The notes under the pieces were generated by a model that was not told the origin of the DNA, did no database searches, and saw only the letters and a program-made list of their open reading frames with translations. From NCBI GenBank assembly GCA_964609975.1, contig CAZSTR010000002.1:1-64000 (forward strand): a DNA stretch of 64,000 bases, read 5' to 3'. Source of the stretch: UBA5905 sp964609975. Its GTDB lineage: Bacteria > Bacillota > Clostridia > Oscillospirales > Acutalibacteraceae. Position numbers and translations under genes: made by a program. Shown in pieces: positions 34,895-42,582 of the stretch (its first letter is position 1; every line of letters starts with the position of its first letter).

Positions 34895-34953
34895 TTTCGT
34901 ATTATCATATGAACAGTTGTTCATATGATAATACGAAAATGCGCTCTTGTCAA
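34895..34953 (-). promoter_or_regulatory. 44-bp perfect palindromic operator overlapping the arsR promoter
   Basis: Two 21-base arms (34895-34915 and 34918-34938) are perfect reverse complements around a GT centre; the core is ATATGAACA...TGTTCATAT, close to the SmtB/CadC operator type. On the minus strand TTGACA (plus 34948-34953) and TATCAT (plus 34925-34930) are 17 bases apart, placing the -10 box inside the right arm and the start point at the palindrome centre. Confidence 0.88.
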
Positions 34954-35416
34954 CACTTTTTGCGAAAAAAGTGGCAAGAATTGAGGATGTGTGCGACGGA
35001 GGGTGAAAATTTTCGTGTCCATGGCTTGGAAAAGGAGTTTTTTGAAAAACGCGGTTCCGCGGAAGCGATCTGGTCGGAAGTGCTGGAGTCTATGATGCGT
35101 ATGGTATATAGTATTATACAAATATATTATACCTATGATACACTTGTTATATGTTCTATGGTAGACATATAGTATACTTTAATATTGGATTTTAGAATAG
35201 ATTTGTAGTACACAATCGTTTTTTGATGATGCGTCATTCAAAAAATGTATAAATATGTGAATATACGTCCAAAAATAGTGGGAATATGCAAAATAGTTCC
35301 TGAATCCATTTGGGAAGGTGTATAAAAACAGCTCAACAACCATGGCTTCGACAAGTTGCACAGAAAGAGTGGAAAACATTTTTATTCGTTTGTAAGTATT
35401 TTTATGCAAAAAAGTG
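34954..35416. other. AT-rich intergenic region without a supported gene
   Basis: Much more AT-rich than the flanks, with TATA-rich runs (35098-35180). Short open frames on both strands have no protein-like character or ribosome sites. It may be remnant DNA or a long regulatory leader for the amino-acid transporter operon. Confidence 0.5.
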
Positions 35417-35445
35417 TTGACAATATGCAGTTTCGGGTGTATACT
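35417..35445 (+). promoter_or_regulatory. Promoter of the amino-acid ABC transporter operon
   Basis: TTGACA (35417-35422) and TATACT (35440-35445) with a 17-base spacer, 70 bases before the binding-protein gene. Confidence 0.8.
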
Positions 35446-35515
35446 ATGTCATGTTCCCGGGAGATACACCCGGTTACCCAAAGAAAAAATCAAAAAGAAA
35501 AAGGAGAAAACTGTT

Positions 35516-36355
35516 ATGAAAAAACTGATTGCTTTGGTGGCGGCCGTTGCCACCCTCGCCATCCTCTGCTGCTCCTGCGGCAGCTCCAACACCGCGAAGG
35601 TGATCGACATCCAGCTGACCAGCGAGGAATATGCTTTCGCGGTCAACCCCAACGATACCGAGCTGCAAACGAAGGTCAACAAATTCCTGAAGGAAATCAA
35701 GTCCAATGGCAAATTTGACGAGATTTGCCAGCACTATTTCGGCGATGGTGAGCCGGTGGCCGTGTCCTCTGCGAAGGAGGACTCCTCCAAGGACCAGCTC
35801 ATCGTGGTGACGGAGCCCGGCTTCGAGCCCTTCGAGTATACCGACGGCGACAAGTATAAGGGTATCGACATGGAGATGGCTCAGCTGCTGGCGGAGTATC
35901 TGAACAAAGAACTGGTTATCAAACCCATCGAATTCGACGCGATTTTCCAGACCCTGAACACCAACGGCGCGGACATCGGCATGGCCGGCATCACCGTGAA
36001 CGCGGAACGGGCGAAGCTGGTGACCTTCAGCGACACCTATTACAATGCAGCGCAGAAGCTCATCGTGAAGAGCGATGACAAGACCTTCGATGAGTGCAAG
36101 ACGAAGGAGGATGTGGAAGCCATCCTGAACGGCTTCGATGCCAGCGTGAAGATCGGCGTGCAGACCGGCACCACCGGCCACTCCTATGTGGAGGGCGGCG
36201 AGGGCTTCGGCTTTACCGGCCTGAAGGCGAAGGCGGTTGGCTATACCAACGGCTCTCTGGCGGTGTCCTCCATGCTCAACGGCGATGTGAGCTATGTGAT
36301 CATCGACGAGGCTCCCGCCGCCGCCATCACCAAGGCGCTGAACGCAATGCAATAA
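35516..36355 (+). CDS. Circularly permuted amino-acid-binding lipoprotein (ABC transporter)
   Basis: 279 residues. The signal peptide is followed by a Cys cluster (LCCSC, residues 17-21) acting as lipobox. Residues 28-75 (KVIDIQLTSEEYAFAVNPND...KFDEICQHYF) correspond to the segment that normally ends family-3 binding proteins (...LTEEEYAIAV...GKYDEIxxKYF). Residues 92-279 then run from the usual N-terminal strand (DQLIVVTEPGFEPFEYTDGD, GIDMEMAQLLAEYL, ADIGMAGITVNAERA) to VIIDEAPAAAITKAL, and the protein stops exactly where the moved segment should follow. It captures an amino acid at the membrane surface for the permease and ATPase encoded next. ATG 35516 has AAGGAG. Confidence 0.92.
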   Translation: MKKLIALVAAVATLAILCCSCGSSNTAKVIDIQLTSEEYAFAVNPNDTELQTKVNKFLKEIKSNGKFDEICQHYFGDGEPVAVSSAKEDSSKDQLIVVTEPGFEPFEYTDGDKYKGIDMEMAQLLAEYLNKELVIKPIEFDAIFQTLNTNGADIGMAGITVNAERAKLVTFSDTYYNAAQKLIVKSDDKTFDECKTKEDVEAILNGFDASVKIGVQTGTTGHSYVEGGEGFGFTGLKAKAVGYTNGSLAVSSMLNGDVSYVIIDEAPAAAITKALNAMQ

Positions 36356-36378
36356 TTCCGACCGATCGGATTGGCGGC

Positions 36379-36410
36379 TATCCCCTCGCTCCATCTGGGA
36401 CGAGGGGATA
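36379..36410 (+). other. Intercistronic hairpin between binding protein and permease genes
   Basis: TATCCCCTCG / CGAGGGGATA (36379-36388, 36401-36410) without a T-run. Probably protects the upstream mRNA so that binding protein is made in excess over the membrane parts. Confidence 0.6.
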
Positions 36411-36456
36411 TGCGTCATTCGGAAGGACGGCGGTTTTTGAAAAGAAAGGTTAGCTT

Positions 36457-37167
36457 ATGGGAAATTTTGCATTAAAATGGGAAAAATTTGTCCATGCGAT
36501 GATTGATAACGGCGGTTATCACAATGTGCTGGAGGGCTTGCGCAACACCCTTTTGGTGGCGGTCTTTGGCCTGCTTATCGGTATCGTCATCGGCACACTC
36601 ATCGCCTCGGTAGCAGTGATGCCGAAATACAAGCGTTTCCCCTGGATTCTCAACCGGATTTGTCAGCTGTATGTGGCCTTTTTCCGGGGCACGCCGCTGG
36701 TGGTGCAGCTGCTTGTGGGCTATTTTGTGCTGCGGCCGATGCTGGGGCTGAGCATTTCGGCGTTGACCTCCTGTATCATTATCTATGGTATGAACTCCGG
36801 CGCCTATGTGTCGGAAATCATGCGGGGCGGCATCCATTCGGTGGATGGCGGCCAGATGGAGGCGGGTCGCGCTCTGGGCCTCGGCTATGGAACGACCATG
36901 CTGCGGGTGGTGATTCCCCAGGCTGTGAAAAACATTCTGCCGACTTTAGGCAACGAGTTTATTGCGCTGGTGAAGGATACCTCTATCGTCAGCTTCGTGG
37001 GCACGACGGATTTGTATGTGGCCTTCAAGTTTATCGGCACGAACAACTATGAATTCATGATTCCCTATTTGGTGATGGCGCTGATTTATATCGTGCTGGT
37101 GCTGTTGATCACCTTTGGAATTCACATGATGGAAAGGAGCCTGAAGAAGAGTGATCGACGCAATTAA
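36457..37167 (+). CDS. Amino-acid ABC transporter permease
   Basis: 236 residues with about five membrane helices of the HisM/GlnP type. FFRGTPLVVQLLVGYFVLRP is the family signature, and the ATPase-coupling EAA loop is GRALGLGYGTTMLRVVIPQA. It forms the membrane channel with the binding protein upstream and ATPase downstream. The stop overlaps the ATPase gene by 17 bases. Confidence 0.94.
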   Translation: MGNFALKWEKFVHAMIDNGGYHNVLEGLRNTLLVAVFGLLIGIVIGTLIASVAVMPKYKRFPWILNRICQLYVAFFRGTPLVVQLLVGYFVLRPMLGLSISALTSCIIIYGMNSGAYVSEIMRGGIHSVDGGQMEAGRALGLGYGTTMLRVVIPQAVKNILPTLGNEFIALVKDTSIVSFVGTTDLYVAFKFIGTNNYEFMIPYLVMALIYIVLVLLITFGIHMMERSLKKSDRRN

Positions 37168-37903
37168 TTTAACGAAAAAATACGGCGACCTGACGGTGCT
37201 GGACGGCATCACCGAAACCATCCACGAGGGCGAGCGCATCGTGGTCATCGGCCCCTCCGGGAGCGGAAAATCGACATTTTTGCGCTGTCTCAACTGCATG
37301 GAGGACCCCACCTCCGGCTCCATCATGTTCGAGGGCGTGGACATCGCCGACATGAAGGTGGACATCAATGTACACCGTCAGCACATGGGCATGGTTTTTC
37401 AGCAGTTCAATTTGTTCAACAACAAGACGGTGCTGGAAAACATCACCATGGCCCCCTATCTTGTGGGGAAAAAGAAGGCGAAGGGACGCGCCGAAAAGGC
37501 GGCCCTAAAGGCGCAGGTGGAGGCGCGGGCCCATGAGCTTCTCCAGCGCATCGGGCTGGATGACTGGGCGGATAAATATCCCTCCACCCTGTCCGGCGGC
37601 CAGAAGCAGCGGGTGGCCATCGTGCGGGCGCTGGCGATGAATCCGAAGGTGATTTTATTCGACGAGCCGACCTCGGCACTGGACCCGGAAATGGTGGGCG
37701 AGGTGCTTGATTTGATAAAGGAGCTGGCCGATGAGGGGATGACGATGGTGATCGTCACCCACGAAATGGGCTTCGCGCGTGAGGTGGCCTCCCGCGTGTT
37801 CTTTATGGACGGCGGCCATATTCAGGAGCAGGGAACGCCGGAGGATATTTTCGAGCATCCCCGTTCTTCTCGCTTGAAGGAATTTTTGAGCAAGGTTCTG
37901 TGA
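37151..37903 (+). CDS. Amino-acid ABC transporter ATP-binding protein
   Basis: 250 residues. Walker A GPSGSGKST, Q-loop VFQQFNLF, signature LSGGQKQR, Walker B VILFDEPTSALDP and the switch His in VTHEMGF. It starts at GTG 37151, inside the permease gene, with GAAGAGTG upstream. Energises amino-acid uptake. The operon ends at the terminator at 37920. Confidence 0.95.
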   Translation: MIDAINLTKKYGDLTVLDGITETIHEGERIVVIGPSGSGKSTFLRCLNCMEDPTSGSIMFEGVDIADMKVDINVHRQHMGMVFQQFNLFNNKTVLENITMAPYLVGKKKAKGRAEKAALKAQVEARAHELLQRIGLDDWADKYPSTLSGGQKQRVAIVRALAMNPKVILFDEPTSALDPEMVGEVLDLIKELADEGMTMVIVTHEMGFAREVASRVFFMDGGHIQEQGTPEDIFEHPRSSRLKEFLSKVL

Positions 37904-37919
37904 GCCTTGTCATAGACAG

Positions 37920-37950
37920 AAAAACCGGGCGTCATGGACGCCCGGTTTTT
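37920..37950 (+). terminator. Terminator of the amino-acid transporter operon
   Basis: AAAAACCGGGCGTC / GACGCCCGGTTTTT with a 3-base loop and T-run; can also act for the convergent CorC/HlyC gene. Confidence 0.9.
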
Positions 37951-38011
37951 TGCTTGAAAAGGAAAACCGGAGGGGGAACAACTTTCTGTCCGCCTCCGGC
38001 GTAAAGATGAT

Positions 38012-39283
38012 TTATTTTTTCTCTGCCGGCTCCTCCGCCGGCAGGGAATGCACCAGAATTTCCTCCGGGTGGTTTCCGTCCATGCGGGTGACCTGCACCT
38101 GCAGTCCGTCGGCGCAGAAGGTGTCGCCCACCTGGGGGATACACCCCAGCGCATCCATCACCCAGCCGCTGACCGTGGAGGCCTCGCACTCCGTTTCGGT
38201 GTCGAAAAGCTCCATCAGGCTGTCCAGCTCTGCCGCGCATAGCACCGCCCGGCCGCCGTCCTCCAGCGGTCGAATCAGCTCTACCACATCGTCGTGCTCG
38301 TCCCAGATTTCACCCACAAGCTCCTCCAGCACATCCTCCATGGTGACTAGGCCCTGGGTGCCGCCATATTCGTCGGAAACGATGGCGATATGGGATTTCT
38401 GCTCCTGCAAAAGTCGCAGAAGCAGGCGGATTTTCATGGTCGGCGGCACAAAAACCGGCGACTGCATGATTTCGCGGGGGCGGGGCTGTTGGCTTTGCAC
38501 CGCCAGATAATCCTTCAGATGCACAACGCCTACGATATGGTCCATGGTGTCCTCATACACCGGCAAACGGGAATAGCCGCTTTCCGCGAACAGCGCCGCC
38601 ATCTCTTCGGCGGTGGCCTCTGCGTCGATGCCGGTCATGTCCACGCGGGGGATGAGAATGTCCACCGCTTCCCTGTCGTTGAAATCAATGACGCGGCGGA
38701 TAAGCTCGCTTTCCTGCTCATTGATGGAGCCGCCCTGCTCCGCTTCGTCCACGATGGTGAGCAGCTCCTGCTCGGTCACAACCTGGTCGCCGCTGGATTT
38801 GAAAACCTTGCCCAACAGCTTTTTCCACATGGAGAATAGCCAGTTCACCGGATATAGTAGAATCACAATCAACCGCAAAATCGGTGCGGTGGCCAAAACA
38901 AAGCTCTCCGCGTGCTCCTTCGCCAGGCTTTTTGGCGAAATCTCGCCGAAAATCAGCACCACGACGGTGGAGACGACGGTGGCCAGCGTAGTGCCGGTGC
39001 CGCTTCCGTAAAGATCGACAAAAAACACCGTGGCCAGCGAGGTCAACAGAATGTTTACGATGTTGTTGCCCACAAGGATAGTGGACAGCAGGCGGTCATA
39101 GCCGGCCGCCAGAGACATGGCGAGCCGTGCCCGCTTGTCCCCCTCCTCGGCCATGTTTTTCAACCGGATGCGGTTGAAGGATGAAAAGGCGGTCTCGGTC
39201 GCCGAAAAATACGCCGACAGAGAAACGAGCACAAGCATACACAACAGAAGCTGGATGCTACTGTTACTGCCATCAGGGTCCAT
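38012..39283 (-). CDS. CNNM/CorC (HlyC-type) membrane protein with CBS domains
   Basis: 423 residues. The N-terminal DUF21 domain has four hydrophobic spans (LSAYFSATETAFSSFNRIRL, LLSTILVGNNIVNILLTSLA, LIFGEISPKSLAKE). A CBS pair follows (LIPRVDMTGIDAE, SRLPVYEDTMDHIVGVVHLK, HIAIVSDEYGGTQGLVTMED), then a CorC/HlyC C-terminal domain. Annotated hemolysins of this type are now linked to magnesium export or tolerance. Single gene, convergent with the transporter operon. Confidence 0.9.
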   Translation of the reverse strand: MDPDGSNSSIQLLLCMLVLVSLSAYFSATETAFSSFNRIRLKNMAEEGDKRARLAMSLAAGYDRLLSTILVGNNIVNILLTSLATVFFVDLYGSGTGTTLATVVSTVVVLIFGEISPKSLAKEHAESFVLATAPILRLIVILLYPVNWLFSMWKKLLGKVFKSSGDQVVTEQELLTIVDEAEQGGSINEQESELIRRVIDFNDREAVDILIPRVDMTGIDAEATAEEMAALFAESGYSRLPVYEDTMDHIVGVVHLKDYLAVQSQQPRPREIMQSPVFVPPTMKIRLLLRLLQEQKSHIAIVSDEYGGTQGLVTMEDVLEELVGEIWDEHDDVVELIRPLEDGGRAVLCAAELDSLMELFDTETECEASTVSGWVMDALGCIPQVGDTFCADGLQVQVTRMDGNHPEEILVHSLPAEEPAEKK

Positions 39284-39397
39284 TTTGATTGATTCCTCCT
39301 AAAATTCGGGTTTTGCTGTCCCGAAGACAGCAAAACCAATATAATAGCGCCATCATAGCAGAAAAGAAGCACGCTGTCCAGTGTTTTTTGAGATTTT

Positions 39398-39427
39398 TAC
39401 ATATTTTTTTCATTTTGCGAGATACTA
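39398..39427 (+). promoter_or_regulatory. Possible sigma-G-type promoter of spoVAE
   Basis: TACATA (39398-39403) and GATACTA (39421-39427) with 17 bases between them resemble the forespore sigma-G pattern (TGAATA / CATACTA). No good sigma-A boxes are seen here. Confidence 0.4.
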
Positions 39428-39461
39428 TGCCTGTGAAACCGAGGAAAAAGGGGCGCGGAAA

Positions 39462-39827
39462 ATGGATTGGTGGATGCTTTTGAAGGCTTTTGGGGTGGGC
39501 GGTGGCATTTGTGTTGTCGGCCAGCTGTTGCTAGAATATACCCGTCTGACGCCGGCCCGAATTTTGGTGGCTTTTGTGACGGCGGGGGTGGCGCTGACGG
39601 CGGTGGGGATTTATGAACCGCTGGTGAAACTCGCCGGCTGTGGGGCAACGGTGCCCTTGACCGGCTTTGGCTATTCTCTGGCCATGGGTGTGCGGGAGGC
39701 GGTGACCGAGCGAGGTCTGTTGGGAGCGCTGACCGGCGGACTGACCGGAACAGCCGGGGGTATCGCCGCAGCGGTGAGCTTTGGCCTTTTGTGCGCGCTG
39801 GTGGCGACGCCCGGCGACAAGGCGTGA
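39462..39827 (+). CDS. spoVAE: Stage V sporulation protein AE (SpoVAEb type)
   Basis: 121 residues with four hydrophobic spans. The segments MLLKAFGVGGGICVVGQLLL, TPARILVAFVTAGVALTAVG and PLTGFGYSLAMGVREAV match SpoVAEb, part of the inner spore membrane channel that moves dipicolinic acid into the forespore. It stands alone here; the usual partners spoVAC and spoVAD are not adjacent, so it may be a second copy or a dispersed operon. ATG 39462 has AAGGGGCG upstream; the longer open frame begins before the likely promoter. Confidence 0.88.
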   Translation: MDWWMLLKAFGVGGGICVVGQLLLEYTRLTPARILVAFVTAGVALTAVGIYEPLVKLAGCGATVPLTGFGYSLAMGVREAVTERGLLGALTGGLTGTAGGIAAAVSFGLLCALVATPGDKA

Positions 39828-39871
39828 AAAAGCGGAGGAGGTTGCTTTTTCGGCAATCTCCTCCGCTTTTT
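39827..39871. terminator. Bidirectional terminator between spoVAE and the YfhO gene
   Basis: AAAAAGCGGAGGAG (39827-39840) pairs with CTCCTCCGCTTTTT (39858-39871); it overlaps the last base of the spoVAE stop. Confidence 0.85.
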
Positions 39872-39879
39872 TGGATGAA

Positions 39880-42417
39880 TTACGGCTTTGGACGATAGAT
39901 AGAATAGAGGTCAAAGCCCACCCCGTCGTCCGGGGTCTTGGGTGGCAGGGGCGTTTTTGTGTCCTCCGGGGGCGGCAGAAGGATGGCTTCCGGCGTCTGT
40001 GCTGTCGGGGCGGTCGGCGTCACAACGGCGGCGTGGCGAACACGCCGATTGGGGCCGGAAACGACGATGAGATATACCGCCAACAGCACCAGTCCGACGG
40101 CGGAAATCCGGGCGCCGGTTTGCAGTCCCGGTGTGGCATAATCGAAGCGGACGGAAATGTCCGCGCCGGCGGGACAGGCGACGGCCATGAAGCCCACATT
40201 CACCTTGTGAATTTCCGCCGGCTGGCCGTTGACGGTGGCGCTCCAGCCGCTCTCGTAGGGAACGCTGAAGAAGACCCAGTTTTCTGTGCCTTGGGTCAGG
40301 GTGGCGGAGAAGCCGACCTTGTCGGTGGAAAAGGCGGTGACGGCGGAATCCGCCCGGCGGGCGCAGTCGAGGAAATATTCTGTCTCATCGCAGAACATGG
40401 TATAGGGGTCGAAATGGGGCAAGGGAACCGCTTCGGCGTCCTCATCCTCCACCACCAGCGCCTTGAGCAACAGGAACTGGCGGCGCTCCTCCGACTGCTC
40501 CTCATATTCGCTACGGGTGATATAGCCTGTGTAGGTGAAGCCCATGGGGATGAAGCATTCGTTTTCATAAATGGAATATCCCTGCTGGCTGTCATAATAG
40601 CGCCAGCCAGGCATGGCGGTTTCTTCATCTACGCAAAAGGCGTCCTCCGGGTCTTTGTTGTATAGCTGGACATCCCCTGCCTCCGGTACATAGTCGAACA
40701 GCCAGCGCACCGATAAAAGACTGCGCAGAGCATAGGTGTCGCTGTTCGGGCGGGAGGCTACACTGCGGGAAACCCCCACCGAGGAATAAAAATCCATCAC
40801 CGATCCGGGGACGATGCTGTGGAAGGCCTGGATGGTGGGAAGCTGCCAATACATTCCCTGGTTGTCCATTCCCTTGTGCATATCGGTGCGGCAGAAAATA
40901 TCCTCGTTTTCCAGCGAAAAATTGCCGCCCCGAATCAGCTTTTCGATGACATAGTCGTCCGGATAGTTGCTGATGGTTTTCCCCATCGCCAGATAGGCCC
41001 AACCGAAAAGGAGGGACACCGACGCGCAAACGGCGGTGCACCAGCCGATGAAGCGGCGGGGGCTTTGGCGCCATTGATAAACCAACAGCCCCGTCAGCGC
41101 CAGACAGATGGCGGCGATGAGCACATACAGCCAGAACCAGGCGGGGATTTTCTCCAGCCCCCAATCCAGCCTTCCGGTTTCCTCGTCGGGGGTCCAGCTT
41201 TTGGGCAGTAGGCCGATGACCGCGGCGAAGAAGGCGGTCATGCCGCCGGCCCAGCCGATGGCTCTCCCCCATTCCACCGGCGGCTGCTGCTCCTCGAAGC
41301 AGCGCACGGTGGCCAGTGCCAGCATCAGCACCAGCATATAATACCAACGGGCATAGTAAATCTGGTTGAACAGCTGGAACATGGCGTTGAGGCCGGGGAT
41401 GACGGCGCAAAGGAACACCACCACCAGCATCCGCCGCAGCCAGTCGGTGTGGCGGCGGGATTGAAAATAAGCGATGGCGCCGGTGCAGCCGAAAACCGGG
41501 AGCCAGGCGGTCATGGAGGCCCATTTGTTGTTGGCGTCCGGAAAAAAGTTGGCGCGGGCGGGAAGCTCCGGCGGGAACAGAAAGCTGTGAAGAATGTCAT
41601 ACAGCCGCTGGCCGGTGCCGTAAATCAAAAAGCCGAAGCCCTCCAGGTATTGGGTGGAGCGGCTGTTTTGAATTACCGAATAAAAGGAAGGGAGAAGTAA
41701 AATTCCGGCGCCGGCCACACCGAGAAGGGCTTGAAGCCACAGGCCGAAGAAGCCGCGCACGCGATGCTCCCATTCGCCGGAGATGGCTCGCACCAGCCAA
41801 TAGAGAATGACAAAAAAGACCTGCCCGATGAAGAAATAATAGTTGGACAGGGCGCTGAGCAGCACTGCAACGGCGAAAAGCCCCCGCCGTCGCTCGGTCA
41901 TTTGCTGTTCAATGCCCAAAAGGAGGAGGGGAAACCAAATCATGGCTTCGTGGAAATGGTTGAAAAAGATGTTATAAAAGGAAAAGCCGGAAAAGGCATA
42001 AAGCAATCCGGCCACCACCGCCAGCCGGGGCTGTAAAAACCGGCGAGTGTAGGCATAGGCGGCGAGAGAGGCGCAGGCGATTTTCAGCGCCAGCAACGGC
42101 GCCATCAGATAGGGCACCGCCGCCGACGGGAAGGGGAGCGTCAGCCAGAAAAAGGGACTTCCCAGCAGATAAAAGGAATAGGAGCCGACAAAATTCGCCC
42201 CCAAATCCGTCAGCCAACTCCAGCCCAGCCGGCCGTCGCGCACCGCGTCGTGTGCCAGCTGGTAAAAAGGGATTTGCTGGGCGTTGAAATCGCCGTAATA
42301 GATGAAATATCCCCGATTATAGATGACAAAGGGGAGAAACAGCAGCAGAGCCAGCCCCAGCGGGAGAAAAAAGGCCATTGCCGCCCGGCTTTTCGGTTTT
42401 GTTAAGCAGTTTTCCAT
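39880..42417 (-). CDS. YfhO family multispan membrane protein
   Basis: 845 residues. About 11 or more hydrophobic helices fill residues 15-500, with the family segments YFIYYGDFNAQQIPFYQLAH, DLGANFVGSYSFYLLGSPFF and FSGFSFYNIFFNHF. An extracytoplasmic domain follows (VPYESGWSATVNGQPAEIHK), then a last helix and a Pro-rich tail. YfhO proteins are GT-C-like glycosyltransferases; in B. subtilis and Listeria relatives they help glycosylate lipoteichoic acid. The divergent LTA-synthase-type gene next door supports such a role. ATG 42417 has GGAGGG. Confidence 0.85.
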   Translation of the reverse strand: MENCLTKPKSRAAMAFFLPLGLALLLFLPFVIYNRGYFIYYGDFNAQQIPFYQLAHDAVRDGRLGWSWLTDLGANFVGSYSFYLLGSPFFWLTLPFPSAAVPYLMAPLLALKIACASLAAYAYTRRFLQPRLAVVAGLLYAFSGFSFYNIFFNHFHEAMIWFPLLLLGIEQQMTERRRGLFAVAVLLSALSNYYFFIGQVFFVILYWLVRAISGEWEHRVRGFFGLWLQALLGVAGAGILLLPSFYSVIQNSRSTQYLEGFGFLIYGTGQRLYDILHSFLFPPELPARANFFPDANNKWASMTAWLPVFGCTGAIAYFQSRRHTDWLRRMLVVVFLCAVIPGLNAMFQLFNQIYYARWYYMLVLMLALATVRCFEEQQPPVEWGRAIGWAGGMTAFFAAVIGLLPKSWTPDEETGRLDWGLEKIPAWFWLYVLIAAICLALTGLLVYQWRQSPRRFIGWCTAVCASVSLLFGWAYLAMGKTISNYPDDYVIEKLIRGGNFSLENEDIFCRTDMHKGMDNQGMYWQLPTIQAFHSIVPGSVMDFYSSVGVSRSVASRPNSDTYALRSLLSVRWLFDYVPEAGDVQLYNKDPEDAFCVDEETAMPGWRYYDSQQGYSIYENECFIPMGFTYTGYITRSEYEEQSEERRQFLLLKALVVEDEDAEAVPLPHFDPYTMFCDETEYFLDCARRADSAVTAFSTDKVGFSATLTQGTENWVFFSVPYESGWSATVNGQPAEIHKVNVGFMAVACPAGADISVRFDYATPGLQTGARISAVGLVLLAVYLIVVSGPNRRVRHAAVVTPTAPTAQTPEAILLPPPEDTKTPLPPKTPDDGVGFDLYSIYRPKP

Positions 42418-42540
42418 GAACGCCCTCCTTGTCCGGTTTGTATAGATGCCTTCAGTATAGCAGAAACCGCAAAAAAAAGAAAGCCCCTCCGCCGAAAAAA
42501 TCCGGTTTTCGGAATTCACACAAATTTCACATTCCTATGC

Positions 42541-42561
42541 TACAATATCCCGGAACGGGAT
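42541..42561 (+). promoter_or_regulatory. -10 element and inverted repeat upstream of the LTA-synthase gene
   Basis: TACAAT (42541-42546) is immediately followed by the inverted repeat ATCCCG-GAA-CGGGAT (42547-42561). The -35 match is poor. A repressor could bind over the transcription start. Confidence 0.4.
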
Positions 42562-42582
42562 GTTGCGAAGGGATGAAAAACG

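Noticed and set aside
34909..35172. Plus-strand frame starting with MNSCSYDNTK, mirrored by MNNCSYDNTK on the minus strand
   Set aside because: The mirrored starts are produced by the 44-bp palindrome itself. The rest is AT-rich noise without a protein pattern.
35179..35409. 76-residue minus-strand frame rich in Phe and Tyr
   Set aside because: AT-rich DNA gives such frames by chance; no start site, no recognisable domain and no transposase remnant on either strand.
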